From assembly GCA_944349855.1 (NCBI GenBank), contig CALVNS010000003.1:43883-107882 (forward strand): DNA of 64,000 nt, read 5' to 3'. The notes beneath the pieces were generated by a model. That model was not told the DNA's origin and did not search any database. It saw only the letters and a list, made by a program, of their open reading frames with translations. Shown here piece after piece: positions 43,798 to 53,193 of the stretch; the stretch's first letter is position 1, and every line of letters starts with the position of its first letter. The DNA is from an uncultured Eubacteriales bacterium. GTDB lineage: Bacteria > Bacillota > Clostridia > Christensenellales > Aristaeellaceae. Both the position numbers and the translations under genes were made by a program.

Positions 43798-44730
43798 TTG
43801 AAGAAGTACGTCCTCAAACGGCTGCTGATGGCGGTCGCCACGCTGCTGTTCGTGCTCTTTATCCTCTTTTGCCTGATGGAACTCATGCCCGGCTCGCCGT
43901 TCAACAACCCCGAGCTCACCCCTGAGCAGCGCGCGAGCATCGAGGCCAAGTATGGCCTGGACCAGCCGTTCTGGACGCGCTACGTCAACTACATCGCCAA
44001 CATGCTGCGGGGCGACTTCGGCGTGTCCTACAACATCCAGCAGAACATGCCCATCTCCGATCTGCTGGCCAAGCGCTTCCCCGTGACGGTGCGCATCGGC
44101 CTGCAGGCGGTGGCCCTGGGCGTGACGCTGGGCCTCCTGCTGGGCGTCGTGGCCGGCTTCAACCACCGGCGCGCGGCGGACTCGATCACCTCTGCGGTGG
44201 CCATCCTGGGCGTGAGCCTGCCCTCGTTCGCCTTTGCGCTGCTGCTGGCCTACTTCGTGGGCTTCCAGTGGAAGCTGTTGCCCTTCCTGTATTCGACCAA
44301 ACAGCCCTTCCTGTCCAGCCTGCTGCCGTCGCTGACGCTGGCCGTCTCGCCCATGGCGAGCGTGGCCCGCTACACGCGCTCGGAGATCATCGACGTGCTG
44401 GGCCAGAACTACATCACCCTGGCGCGCACCAAGGGCGTCGGCCGCGCCGCGCTGACCGTGCGCCACGTGCTGCGCAACGTGCTCACCGGCGTCATCACGG
44501 TCATCGCGCCCTCGATCGTCAACGTGCTCACAGGCAGCCTGGTCGTGGAGAAGGCCTTCTCCGTGCCCGGCATCGGCGGCCTGCTGATCACCGCCATTCA
44601 GGAAAACGACTACAACGTCACCTTCACGCTGGCCTTCATCTACTGCGCGCTGTACATCCTGGTCATGCTGACGGTGGACGTGCTCTACGGTCTGATTGAT
44701 CCGCGCATCCGCGTGGCGAAGGGAGAGTGA
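43798..44730 (+). CDS. oppB: ABC transporter permease, OppB type
   Basis: 310 residues from TTG 43798 (GGGAGA upstream): KKYVLKRLLMAVATLLFVLF, the first of six membrane segments (20 residues quoted). 'PGSPFNNPELTPEQRASIEAKYGLD' (in part) is the extracytoplasmic loop typical of OppB/DppB and the EAA loop is 'YTRSEIIDVLGQNYITLARTKG' (in part). TGA overlaps an upstream GTG of the next gene. Confidence 0.9.
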   Translation: MKKYVLKRLLMAVATLLFVLFILFCLMELMPGSPFNNPELTPEQRASIEAKYGLDQPFWTRYVNYIANMLRGDFGVSYNIQQNMPISDLLAKRFPVTVRIGLQAVALGVTLGLLLGVVAGFNHRRAADSITSAVAILGVSLPSFAFALLLAYFVGFQWKLLPFLYSTKQPFLSSLLPSLTLAVSPMASVARYTRSEIIDVLGQNYITLARTKGVGRAALTVRHVLRNVLTGVITVIAPSIVNVLTGSLVVEKAFSVPGIGGLLITAIQENDYNVTFTLAFIYCALYILVMLTVDVLYGLIDPRIRVAKGE

Positions 44731-44735
44731 GCGAC

Positions 44736-45749
44736 ATGGACAAGCAGGAACTTCGCCTGACCCCCGAGGAAGCGCGCCTGACCGGCCTGAGCCGCGAGGA
44801 ATACACCGACTCCAACTTCGCAGGCCATTCCTACCTGCACGAAATCCTCATCACACTGTTTTCCAACCGCGCCACGGCCATCAGCCTGGCCTGCATCGCC
44901 GTGATCGTGCTGATGGCCATCTTCGCGCCCATCCTCAGCCCCTACTCCTACCGCGAGGTGCACTCCGAGGCCACCAACCTGCCCATGCGCATCCCCGGCC
45001 TGGAGAAGCTGGGCATCTTCGACGGCACGCGGGCCGGCGTGGATCAGTACGAGCGCCACGGCGTGCCCGACGAGTATCACTACTTCGGCACGGACAACCT
45101 CGGCCGCGACATCTGGACCCGCGTGTGGACCGGCACGCGCATCTCGCTGCTCATCGCGCTGCTGGCCGTGGCGCTGGACGTGCTCATCGGCGTCACCTAC
45201 GGCATGATCGCCGGCTTCTTCGGCGGGCGCGCCGACCTCATCATGCAGCGCGTGATCGAGGTGCTCACCGGCATCCCCAACCTCATCATCATGATGCTGC
45301 TGCTGCTGGTCATGGAGCCGGGCATCCCCACGATCTGTCTGGCGCTGGCCATCACCGGCTGGGTGAACATGAGCCGCATCGTGCGCGCGCAGGTGCTGCG
45401 CATCAAGGGCAGCGAGTACGTGCTGGCCTCGCGCACGCTGGGCTCCCCGGCCATGCGCATCATCCTGCGCAAGATCCTGCCCAACACCATGGGCCAGATC
45501 ATCATCACGTTCATGTTCTCCGTGCCCAACGCCATCTTCTTTGAGGCATTCCTCGCCTTCATCGGTCTGGGCGTGCCCATCCCCATGGCCTCGCTGGGCA
45601 CCCTCATCAACGACGGCTACAAGTCCGCCATGCTCTATCCCTACCAGGTGCTGCTGCCCGCCGCCGTGCTCTCCGTGCTGATGCTCTCATTCAACCTGCT
45701 CGGCGACGGCCTGCGCGACGCCATCGACCCGCAGATGCGCAGCATGTGA
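44736..45749 (+). CDS. oppC: ABC transporter permease, OppC type
   Basis: 337 residues from ATG 44736 (GGGAGAG eight bases upstream; a GTG at 44727 overlaps the oppB stop). Longer cytoplasmic N-terminus, then 'HYFGTDNLGRDIWTRVWTGTRISL' (in part FGTDNLGRDIWTR), the OppC/DppC hallmark, and EAA loop 'QVLRIKGSEYVLASRTLG'. Six membrane segments. Confidence 0.92.
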   Translation: MDKQELRLTPEEARLTGLSREEYTDSNFAGHSYLHEILITLFSNRATAISLACIAVIVLMAIFAPILSPYSYREVHSEATNLPMRIPGLEKLGIFDGTRAGVDQYERHGVPDEYHYFGTDNLGRDIWTRVWTGTRISLLIALLAVALDVLIGVTYGMIAGFFGGRADLIMQRVIEVLTGIPNLIIMMLLLLVMEPGIPTICLALAITGWVNMSRIVRAQVLRIKGSEYVLASRTLGSPAMRIILRKILPNTMGQIIITFMFSVPNAIFFEAFLAFIGLGVPIPMASLGTLINDGYKSAMLYPYQVLLPAAVLSVLMLSFNLLGDGLRDAIDPQMRSM

Positions 45750-45764
45750 CAGGAGGCGACCCTT

Positions 45765-46843
<1,079 letters not shown>

Positions 46844-46847
<4 letters not shown>

Positions 46848-47800
46848 ACGCACAGACCGAACGCGCCGAACGCGCCGGACAGCCGCTGCTGGAGGTCGAG
46901 GGGCTGCGCCAGCACTTCCGCATGAGCCGGCACTACACCGTCAAGGCCGTGGACGACGTCTCCTTCACGATCCACCGCGGCGAGATCTTCGGCCTGGTGG
47001 GCGAGAGCGGCAGCGGCAAATCCACCACGGGCCGCTCGATCATCCGCCTGTACACGCCCACGGCCGGCCGCATCCGCTTTTGCGGGCAGGACGTCAGCGG
47101 CCGCCTCACCGCCCAGCAGACGCTCCTGCTGCGCACCAGGATGCAGATGATCTTCCAGGACCCCATCGCCTCGCTCAACCCGCGCGAGAAGGTCATCGAC
47201 ATCATCGCCGAGGGCATCGACATCCACCACATGTACGAATCGCGCGCGCAGCGGCGCGACATGGTGCTGGCCATGCTGCGCAAGGTCGGCCTGGCCCCCG
47301 AGCACGCCGACCGCTACCCGCACCAGCTCTCCGGCGGCCAGCGCCAGCGCGTGGGCATCGCGCGCGCGCTGATCATGAAGCCCGACCTCATCATCGCCGA
47401 CGAGGCCATCAGCGCGCTGGACGTGTCGATCCAGGCGCAGGTGGTCAACCTGCTCAAGCAGATCCAGCAGGAGACCGGCTGCGCGATCCTGTTCATCGCG
47501 CACGACCTGTCCATGGTGCGCTACATCTCCGACACGATCGGCGTGCTGCACCTGGGCCACCTGGTCGAGCTGGGCACCACGCAGGACGTGTTTGAGCACG
47601 CCGTGCACCCCTACACGCGCGCGCTGCTCTCGGCCATCCCCAGGCCCAACCCGCTGCTGGAGCGCGACCGGCCCATCGAGAGCTACGACTGCCGCGCCGC
47701 CGGCGTGGACTACACGAAGGGCACGCTCCACCACCTGTCGGACACCCACCTGCTGCTGGCCACCGACGAGGAGCGCGACCGCTGGACGCGCGGCGCCTGA
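46844..47800 (+). CDS. oppF: ABC transporter ATPase, OppF type
   Basis: 318 residues, ATGA overlap with oppD. Walker A 'GESGSGKSTTGRSIIRL', Q-loop 'IFQDPIASLNPREKV', signature 'LSGGQRQRVGIARAL'. Walker B ends in 'LIIADEAISALDVS', the normal Glu for hydrolysis. 'HPYTRALLSAIPRPNP' is the OppF tail. It converges on the LysR gene with only two bases between stops; no terminator visible. Confidence 0.93.
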
Positions 47801-47802
47801 TC

Positions 47803-48675
47803 TCACAGCCCCCGCTGCATCAGCTCCTGCCCGCGCGCCAGGCAGAAGTGCGCGAAGTCTTCCACGTGCGCGGCGCGCCGCTGCGCTGGCATCTCCATGA
47901 CGATCGTGCGCGTGCGCTGCACGTCCGCCAGGGGCTTGAAGCACCGGTTCTCCGGCAGATAGGGCCCGATCGTCAGCTCCGGCACGATGCTCACGCCCGC
48001 CTCATGCTCCAGCATCTTCATGTACGTGTTCAGGTGCTGGCCCATGATGACCAGGTGCGGCGTGAAGCCCGCCTCGGTGCACAGCTGAAAGTTGAGCCCG
48101 TACGTGTCCGTGGCCAGAAAGTCCCTGTCGCGCACATCCTGCAGGGTGAGCGTCTCCCGCTGGCACAGCGGGTCCGTGCGCGACAGGCACAGGCCGAAGC
48201 GCTCCGTCAGCAGCGCGTACTGCCGCCCCGCCGAGGGCGTGTTGTCCCCCGCGGTGTGCACCACCAGGTCGTAGGACTGGATGCTCGCGCGCGCGCCGCC
48301 GTGCTCGTCGCTGGAGAGCACGAAGGAGATGTCCCCGTGCTCGCGCCGGTATTCGACGATCAGCTGTTCCACAAACAGGTCGGCCGAGCGGATGTACAGG
48401 CGGATCTGCTTCCCCTCGTGACGGTGCGCGAGCGCGCCCACCGCGTTGTCCAGCATCTCCAGGCTGCGCTGCACATGCGCATAGAAGAACCGTCCGTCGT
48501 CCGAGAGCGTCAGCTGGTGCCCGTTGCGCGCAAACAGCTGCACGCCCAGCTCGTCCTCCAGCGTGCGGATCATCTTGCTCAGGGCGGGCTGGGAGACCCT
48601 CAGTTCCTGTGCCGCGCGGGTCAGGTTTTCATGGCGCGCGGCGGCACAGAAGTAGCGCAGATGCAATAGCGTCAC
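47803..48675 (-). CDS. LysR-family transcriptional regulator
   Basis: 290 residues from GTG 48675. Winged helix-turn-helix at the N-terminus: 'LLHLRYFCAAARHENLTRAAQELRVSQPALSKMIRTLEDELG' (in part LTRAAQELRVSQPALSKMI), then 'LFARNGHQLTLSDDG' and a periplasmic-binding-like effector domain (about 90-290). It is transcribed divergently from the NTF2-bicupin operon (186-base gap), the usual arrangement for a LysR regulator and its target, and convergently with the opp operon. Effector unknown; the ligand of the neighbouring enzymes is the natural guess. Confidence 0.9.
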   Translation of the reverse strand: MTLLHLRYFCAAARHENLTRAAQELRVSQPALSKMIRTLEDELGVQLFARNGHQLTLSDDGRFFYAHVQRSLEMLDNAVGALAHRHEGKQIRLYIRSADLFVEQLIVEYRREHGDISFVLSSDEHGGARASIQSYDLVVHTAGDNTPSAGRQYALLTERFGLCLSRTDPLCQRETLTLQDVRDRDFLATDTYGLNFQLCTEAGFTPHLVIMGQHLNTYMKMLEHEAGVSIVPELTIGPYLPENRCFKPLADVQRTRTIVMEMPAQRRAAHVEDFAHFCLARGQELMQRGL

Positions 48676-48861
48676 GGTTCCTTCAGCTCCTTCCGTTTCG
48701 ACGGCCTTTCATGTACCCTCCACATTGGGTGGCCTTCGCATGCCAACCATAGTATATAAAGCCTATTATATCACATCTTTTGCCCGATCCCCCACGCGGA
48801 AAGGACATTCCGCGAAAAAATTTTTCACAAAAATTTCTGTTGAAAGGAAGATTGTTGATTC
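48676..48861. promoter_or_regulatory. Divergent control region between the LysR gene and the NTF2-bicupin operon
   Basis: Contains an imperfect dyad around 48733-48751 (TTGGGTGGC...GCATGCCAACC), an AT-rich block with -10-like TATATAAA and TATTATAT (48751-48774), and a hairpin CGCGGAA-N6-TTCCGCG (48795-48814) followed by A/T runs in the NTF2 leader. Likely LysR binding site and promoter; exact -35/-10 not assigned. Confidence 0.5.
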
Positions 48862-49680
48862 ATGTGCTGCGTCAAGACGATTGCCGGCTGCTTTGAGCAG
48901 CTCCCGCAGATCCTCCGCGACGGCGACGCCGCCCGGCTGACCGCGCTGTTTTCGCAGGGCAAGGTCTGCGTCAACGTGCCCCGCTACGGCCAGATCGGCA
49001 ACAACATCGTGTTCGGCCGCTACCTGAAAAAGGTCTGGCAGTGGATCGAGCAGCGCGAGGACATGCGCTGGGAGTACTTCGGCGCCTTCCACGACGAGAC
49101 CCACCTGGCGCTCAACGCGGTGCTCTACTTCACCGTGCGCGACGAGGAGTTCAACTACCGCAAGGAGCTGCACATCCCCGTGAGCGTGATGTGCGAGCTC
49201 AAGGATGGGGCCATCAAAGCCGCGCGCGTGTACTACTCCACCTACTGGATCGCCGGACACAACATCGTGCGCCCGGCCCTGCTCAACGAGGATCCCAGCC
49301 TCATGGCCACCCTGCCCGACAAGGAGCGCCTCTACTTTGAGTGCCTGTGGAAGGGCGACTCGGACACCATCCTGCGCGAGGTGATCGACCCCAACGCCTA
49401 CTTCATGGGCACGGCCTACAGCTACAACCAGGGCCCGGATCTGATCAAGACGTTCAACGGCCTGTTCTCCGGCGGGCGCAACACGGAGCTGCGCCTGTGC
49501 AGCGCCTTCTCCGCGCAGGGCCACCTTGTCATCGAGTACATGAACCACCGCTCCGGCGGCAACCCGAACACGCCCTCGGCCGGCATGGCCATCTACGGCT
49601 ACACGCCGGAGGGCAAGATCGCCTACGTCCGCCTGGCGGGCGATTCCCTGTTCGACCACTGCCTGTGGCCCACGCTGTGA
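48862..49680 (+). CDS. Two-domain NTF2/SnoaL-like protein A
   Basis: 272 residues, ATG 48862 behind GAAAGGAAG. Appears to be two cone-fold (NTF2-like) domains in tandem: 1-135 ('CFEQLPQILRDGDAARLTALFSQGKVCVN' in part) and 140-272 ('DTILREVIDPNAYFMGTAYSYNQGPDLIKTF' in part), ending 'FDHCLWPTL'. Such folds include dehydratases, isomerases and cyclases (SnoaL, ketosteroid isomerase, BaiE) and non-catalytic binding proteins. No signal peptide. A paralogue follows 12 bases downstream and ends in the same LWPTL motif. Substrate unknown; candidate acid/base residues cannot be assigned from one sequence. Confidence 0.7.
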   Translation: MCCVKTIAGCFEQLPQILRDGDAARLTALFSQGKVCVNVPRYGQIGNNIVFGRYLKKVWQWIEQREDMRWEYFGAFHDETHLALNAVLYFTVRDEEFNYRKELHIPVSVMCELKDGAIKAARVYYSTYWIAGHNIVRPALLNEDPSLMATLPDKERLYFECLWKGDSDTILREVIDPNAYFMGTAYSYNQGPDLIKTFNGLFSGGRNTELRLCSAFSAQGHLVIEYMNHRSGGNPNTPSAGMAIYGYTPEGKIAYVRLAGDSLFDHCLWPTL

Positions 49681-49692
49681 GGAGGTATCCGC

Positions 49693-50373
49693 ATGAAAAC
49701 CATCGACGTCGAAAACCTGTTTGCCGCCGTGATGCGCCGGGATGCCGGCGCGCTGCGCGCGCTGTTCGCCGGCGGACGCGTCCGCCTGTCCCTGCCCTCC
49801 TTTGGCCTGATCAGCAGCGAGCGCATCTTCCGCATGCTGCTGGCCAAGATCGCCGTGCGCTTTGAGCAGCTCAAGGTCGAGGCCCGCTGCCTCAACGTCG
49901 GCCACGCCGGCCGCGTGCTCGTGGCCGAGTACGACCTGAGCTACCCCTTCTTCGACGAGGAGCGCAACAAGGAGATTCGCTACAGCACGCCCACCGCGAT
50001 CGTCTTCGACCTGGACGAGGACGGCCTGGCCACCTGCGCCACCGTCTACACCGGGTTTGACAAGTTCGTGGGCAAGGAGATCATCCGCCCCGCCCTCTAC
50101 GACGCCGAGCCGCTGCTGAGCCAGGTGCTGCCCGCGCCCGTCGCCGCCGCCTACGAGGCGATGAAGCCCGAGCGCCTGACCGAGCCCTGCCGCGTGCACC
50201 TGCTGCCCGGGCGCGTGTGCGTGGAGGAGAACGTGCTGTTCACCGAGGGCGAGATCTGCACGCCCCAGGCGCACCTGAGCGTCTTCGTGCTCGCGCCCGA
50301 CGGCTCCGTCGCCGAGCGGCTGGACTACGGCGAGATCGTCTGGGACTTCAAGCTCTGGCCGACGCTCTACTGA
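49693..50373 (+). CDS. NTF2/SnoaL-like protein B, paralogue of A
   Basis: 226 residues, GAGGAGG-type site upstream. The first domain ('ENLFAAVMRRDAGALRALFAGGRVRLSLP' in part) parallels protein A ('LRDGDAARLTALFSQGKVCVNVP' in part), 'IRPALYDAEPLL' parallels 'VRPALLNEDPSL', and both end with LWPTL, but its second domain is about 45 residues shorter. The pair probably arose by duplication and may form a hetero-oligomer. Function unknown. Confidence 0.7.
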   Translation: MKTIDVENLFAAVMRRDAGALRALFAGGRVRLSLPSFGLISSERIFRMLLAKIAVRFEQLKVEARCLNVGHAGRVLVAEYDLSYPFFDEERNKEIRYSTPTAIVFDLDEDGLATCATVYTGFDKFVGKEIIRPALYDAEPLLSQVLPAPVAAAYEAMKPERLTEPCRVHLLPGRVCVEENVLFTEGEICTPQAHLSVFVLAPDGSVAERLDYGEIVWDFKLWPTLY

Positions 50374-50385
50374 GGAGGAGTCCGC

Positions 50386-51336
50386 TTGAAGAACGCTTAC
50401 CTCGTGCGCCCCGACGTGCCCGAGGACTGGGTCGACGCCACCGTCACCGACTCGGAGACGTCCGTATGCCTCCTCACGCCCGTGGGCCCGCACGACATGC
50501 TCGAGGTGCGCGACGGCATCTACCGCCAGGGCAAGGGCGAGCCCTACCACCAGCACGACATCGGCACCGAGATCTTCTATCTGGCGGAGGGCCGCGTCGA
50601 GGCGACCATCCGCGGCAAGACCTGCACGGTGAACGCGGGCGACATGGTGTTCATCCCGCAGGGCGTGCCCCACGGCCTGCGCTTCCCCGACCGGCAGACC
50701 ACCTGGCGCGTCTTCCTGCAGGGCATGAACGTCTACCGCCGCCGCATCGCGCGCAACACCATCGCCGCGCACTACCCGCAGCTGATGGACGACCCCGAAT
50801 TCTCCGCGATGTTCGCGCGCGAGAACGGCTCCTTCCCGCGCGAGCCGGCCGTCGCGCGCCCCGCGCGCCCGGGCGAGCTGCCCGAGCTGCGCACGCCGGA
50901 CTTTGGCTGGTCCGAGTTCGAGCTGCCCGGCGCGCTGCTGCGCCAGGTCGTGGGCCGCTGGGAGACCGGCGGGCTGTACGAGGTCTGGCGCGTGCAGGCG
51001 CGCCGCGGCCTGAGCGTGCGCTGGGACGACCCGCACCCGGACTGGGAGCTGTACCAGGTCACGCGCGGCAGGGTGCGCTTTGAGGTGCTGGGCGAGGCCT
51101 TTGAGGCCACCGACGGCCAGCTGGTGCGCATCCCGCCCTACACGGCGCACGCGCTGCGCGTGCTCTCGGACGAGGCCGTCGTGCACGACATGGGCTGCCC
51201 CATCCGGCTGCTGAGCCTGCTGGAGGACCGCCTCTCGCTGGCGCAGCACCGCCCGCAGGTGCTGCAGGACCCGCAGGCGCGCCGCGCGTTCCTGCGCAAG
51301 CACCGCTGCTTTGTGACCGATTGGCGCATGGACTGA
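50386..51336 (+). CDS. Bicupin protein, first cupin with complete metal site
   Basis: 316 residues from TTG 50386 behind GAGGAGGAG. Cupin 1 (about 30-115) has all four ligands: H55, H57 and E62 in 'PYHQHDIGTE', H96 in 'IPQGVPHGLRF'. Cupin 2 (about 205-285) is degenerate in motif 1 ('DDPHPDWELYQV') but keeps 'PPYTAHALRV'. The layout resembles bicupin dioxygenases and isomerases, but no specific family is recognised. Last gene of the operon with the two NTF2-like genes; likely acts on the same small molecule. Confidence 0.8.
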   Translation: MKNAYLVRPDVPEDWVDATVTDSETSVCLLTPVGPHDMLEVRDGIYRQGKGEPYHQHDIGTEIFYLAEGRVEATIRGKTCTVNAGDMVFIPQGVPHGLRFPDRQTTWRVFLQGMNVYRRRIARNTIAAHYPQLMDDPEFSAMFARENGSFPREPAVARPARPGELPELRTPDFGWSEFELPGALLRQVVGRWETGGLYEVWRVQARRGLSVRWDDPHPDWELYQVTRGRVRFEVLGEAFEATDGQLVRIPPYTAHALRVLSDEAVVHDMGCPIRLLSLLEDRLSLAQHRPQVLQDPQARRAFLRKHRCFVTDWRMD

Positions 51337-51379
51337 ACGACAAAAGCGACGCGGCGCAGCCTTCTGGCTGCGCCGCGTC
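51335..51379. repeat. Left inverted repeat of the ECF cassette
   Basis: GAACGACAA (51335-51343), six extra bases, then a 14-base perfect stem GACGCGGCGCAGCC-TTCT-GGCTGCGCCGCGTC. The same GAACGACAA plus CGCGGCGCAGCC hairpin occurs in opposite orientation at 53155-53191. It begins on the bicupin stop codon. May double as a terminator, although no T tract follows. Confidence 0.75.
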
Positions 51380-51467
51380 AGACTGTCCGGAAAGCGGCCT
51401 CTGCCACTTTTTCGAGAAGGCAACTTCGGCCAACCAGAGATCGTCCAAAGTTGCAATGCGAATGAAG

Positions 51468-51516
51468 GTCGGAGGGGCTGCGGTTCCTCCGACGCCTCTC
51501 TGGAGATTTTTCGACA
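51468..51516 (+). repeat. Left copy of repeated hairpin element
   Basis: GTCGGAGG...CCTCCGAC stem, then GGAGATTTTTCGACAG. Matches in the same orientation the element at 53102-53146 (GTCGGAGGGGCTG...CTCCGACGC...GGATTTTTTTACAG); the copies also share GCGGCCTCTG further upstream. Terminator-like on the plus strand. Confidence 0.65.
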
Positions 51517-51547
51517 GTCTGCAAACCGGGCAGGTTTTTTCATCACA

Positions 51548-51577
51548 TGAAACCTTTTGCGCTTCTGCCGCTTCTAA
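51548..51577 (+). promoter_or_regulatory. Probable ECF-sigma promoter of the sigma/anti-sigma operon
   Basis: TGAAACC (51548-51554) and TCTAATG (51573-51579) with about 18 bases between, a GAAAC...-CTAA pattern characteristic of ECF promoters and unlike the sigma-A promoters elsewhere in the window. Suggests autoregulation by the sigma factor encoded downstream. Confidence 0.6.
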
Positions 51578-51628
51578 TGAGTGGAATCAACGTTGAAACC
51601 ACCTTACGCAACACGGGGGGCTCTTCCT

Positions 51629-52102
51629 ATGGACAAGGAAACCTTTGCCGCACTGGTGACAAAACAGCAGCGGCAGCTGTACCGTATCGCCGTCAGCTAT
51701 ACAGGTAGCAGCGCAGACGCCGAGGATGTCATGCAGGAAGCCCTGCTGCGGGCATGGAACCGGCGCAACACCTTGCGCGATGCCGCCTATTTCAGCACGT
51801 GGCTGAACCGCATTCTCATCAACGAATGCAAAACCCTGCTGCGCAAACGAAAGCGTCATGTTCTCCAGCCGGATCTGCCGAACATCTCGACGCCGCCGCC
51901 GGACGAGCAGGCCGCCCTTTTGCGCGCGGCCCTGTTCTCCCTGCCGGAGAAATACCGCGTCCCCCTGACGCTGAACCTGCTGGAAGGCTATACGTTGCAG
52001 GAGATCGCCTCACTTCTTTCCCTGCCCCTGGGTACGGTCAAAACCCGGGTCGCGCGTGCCAAGCACAAACTCGAACAGGAGGTGTCCAGCCATGCGCAAT
52101 GA
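51629..52102 (+). CDS. ECF-type RNA polymerase sigma factor
   Basis: 157 residues. Region 2 'QRQLYRIAVSYTGSSADAEDVMQEALLRAWNR' (in part SSADAEDVMQEALLRAWNR) and region 4 'LPEKYRVPLTLNLLEGYTLQEIASLLSLPLGTVKTRVARAKHKL' (in part YTLQEIASLLSLPLGTVKTR). ATG 51629 has only a weak GGGGGG site. Codon use is less GC-biased than in neighbours, and inverted repeats bracket the pair, suggesting a separate history. Its anti-sigma partner overlaps by 11 bases. Confidence 0.92.
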   Translation: MDKETFAALVTKQQRQLYRIAVSYTGSSADAEDVMQEALLRAWNRRNTLRDAAYFSTWLNRILINECKTLLRKRKRHVLQPDLPNISTPPPDEQAALLRAALFSLPEKYRVPLTLNLLEGYTLQEIASLLSLPLGTVKTRVARAKHKLEQEVSSHAQ

Positions 52103-53036
52103 AGAGCTCGACCGGGCGCTGGGAGAAACTCCGCCTTCCTTCGTTCACCGCATGGATCAGACACTCCGCGGATTGAAGGAGGAAAAAGAAATGAAGCGCG
52201 TCGCGTTCTGTACCGTCGTTCTTGTAACGCTCATTACCCTGCTGCTTTGCACCACGGCCATCGCCCTTGTCAGCCAAGGGCTGGAATGGTACTACAACAA
52301 CCGTTTTACCGCCTATCAGGAAAATGAACCCGAAAAGTACGACGCCATCATGGGACATCTGCAAACCGAGCCGCCTCAAACCACCCCGGACGACCCCGAT
52401 ATTCAGATTGCCGTAACGGAGGCCTCCTGGGCACAGGAGCAGAACGTGCTGGTCATCTCGCTCCTGGCAACCGCCCGTTACCCCGAGCAGGCCGAACTGC
52501 ATCCCATGTGGAACCTGGACGCCGACGGGGCCTATGTGGGCGATAGCGCGCCCGCCGAAGTCACCGAGGACAGTGAAGACCGAAGCGAGCATTGGCTGTG
52601 GACGCCGGAAGGCTTCGGGCCGGTGGATGAAATGGTAGCGCCCGGCAAGCAGCTGCTTCTGCTGGATTGCGGCACGCCTTCTCTGGACGGGCTGTCCCTG
52701 GACCTCGTCGGGGCAAGCATGGACGCCTACATCAACGAGGACGGCGCGGTGCATACCGTGCTGGAGGTGTCCCTGGACTTCCTGCAGGACGATTATATCG
52801 AAAGACAGCGGCAGCTCCTGGAAGAAAACCCGGAATTTACCTTCCTGCTCCAAAACATTGAAACTGCACAGGAACTCCAGCAACGTTTGAAAGGCGCCTC
52901 CAGCGTGACATGCACCATTCCCTATACGGTCACGCATTATACCGAGGACGACACGCTGCTGTATACCGGCGGGCGTACCGGAGAGATTCGCTTTACCCTG
53001 AACCTGGACAGCGTTACGCTCTCCCCCTCGGCGTAA
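52092..53036 (+). CDS. Transmembrane anti-sigma factor
   Basis: 314 residues, ATG 52092 with AGGAGG upstream inside the sigma gene. A short cytoplasmic part (1-36) that would hold the sigma factor, one membrane span (about 37-60, 'VAFCTVVLVTLITLLLCTTA'), and an extracytoplasmic sensor domain of about 250 residues rich in Asp/Glu. No zinc anti-sigma (HxxxCxxC) motif. The layout matches DUF4179-type/RsiV-like anti-sigma factors of Clostridia; the stimulus is unknown. Confidence 0.8.
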   Translation: MRNEELDRALGETPPSFVHRMDQTLRGLKEEKEMKRVAFCTVVLVTLITLLLCTTAIALVSQGLEWYYNNRFTAYQENEPEKYDAIMGHLQTEPPQTTPDDPDIQIAVTEASWAQEQNVLVISLLATARYPEQAELHPMWNLDADGAYVGDSAPAEVTEDSEDRSEHWLWTPEGFGPVDEMVAPGKQLLLLDCGTPSLDGLSLDLVGASMDAYINEDGAVHTVLEVSLDFLQDDYIERQRQLLEENPEFTFLLQNIETAQELQQRLKGASSVTCTIPYTVTHYTEDDTLLYTGGRTGEIRFTLNLDSVTLSPSA

Positions 53037-53101
53037 ACCCTGCGGGAAGGCGGCCTCTGGCCAACCTGCCCTGCCGGCAAAGCCGGCGGATACGAATCAA
53101 A

Positions 53102-53146
53102 GTCGGAGGGGCTGGGCCCCTCCGACGCTTTACCGGATTTTTTTAC
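53102..53146 (+). repeat. Right copy of repeated hairpin element / terminator
   Basis: Perfect 10-base stem GTCGGAGGGG-CTGGG-CCCCTCCGAC followed by a seven-T run (53138-53144). Serves as terminator of the sigma operon and is the direct-repeat partner of 51468-51516. Confidence 0.75.
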
Positions 53147-53154
53147 AGACCGGT

Positions 53155-53191
53155 CGCGGCGCAGCCATCTGGCTGCGCCGCGTTGTCGTTC
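53155..53191. repeat. Right inverted repeat of the ECF cassette
   Basis: Perfect 12-base stem CGCGGCGCAGCC-ATCT-GGCTGCGCCGCG followed by TTGTCGTTC, the reverse complement of the GAACGACAA at the left end. It lies three bases past the pgsA stop on the minus strand. Confidence 0.75.
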
Positions 53192-53193
53192 GG

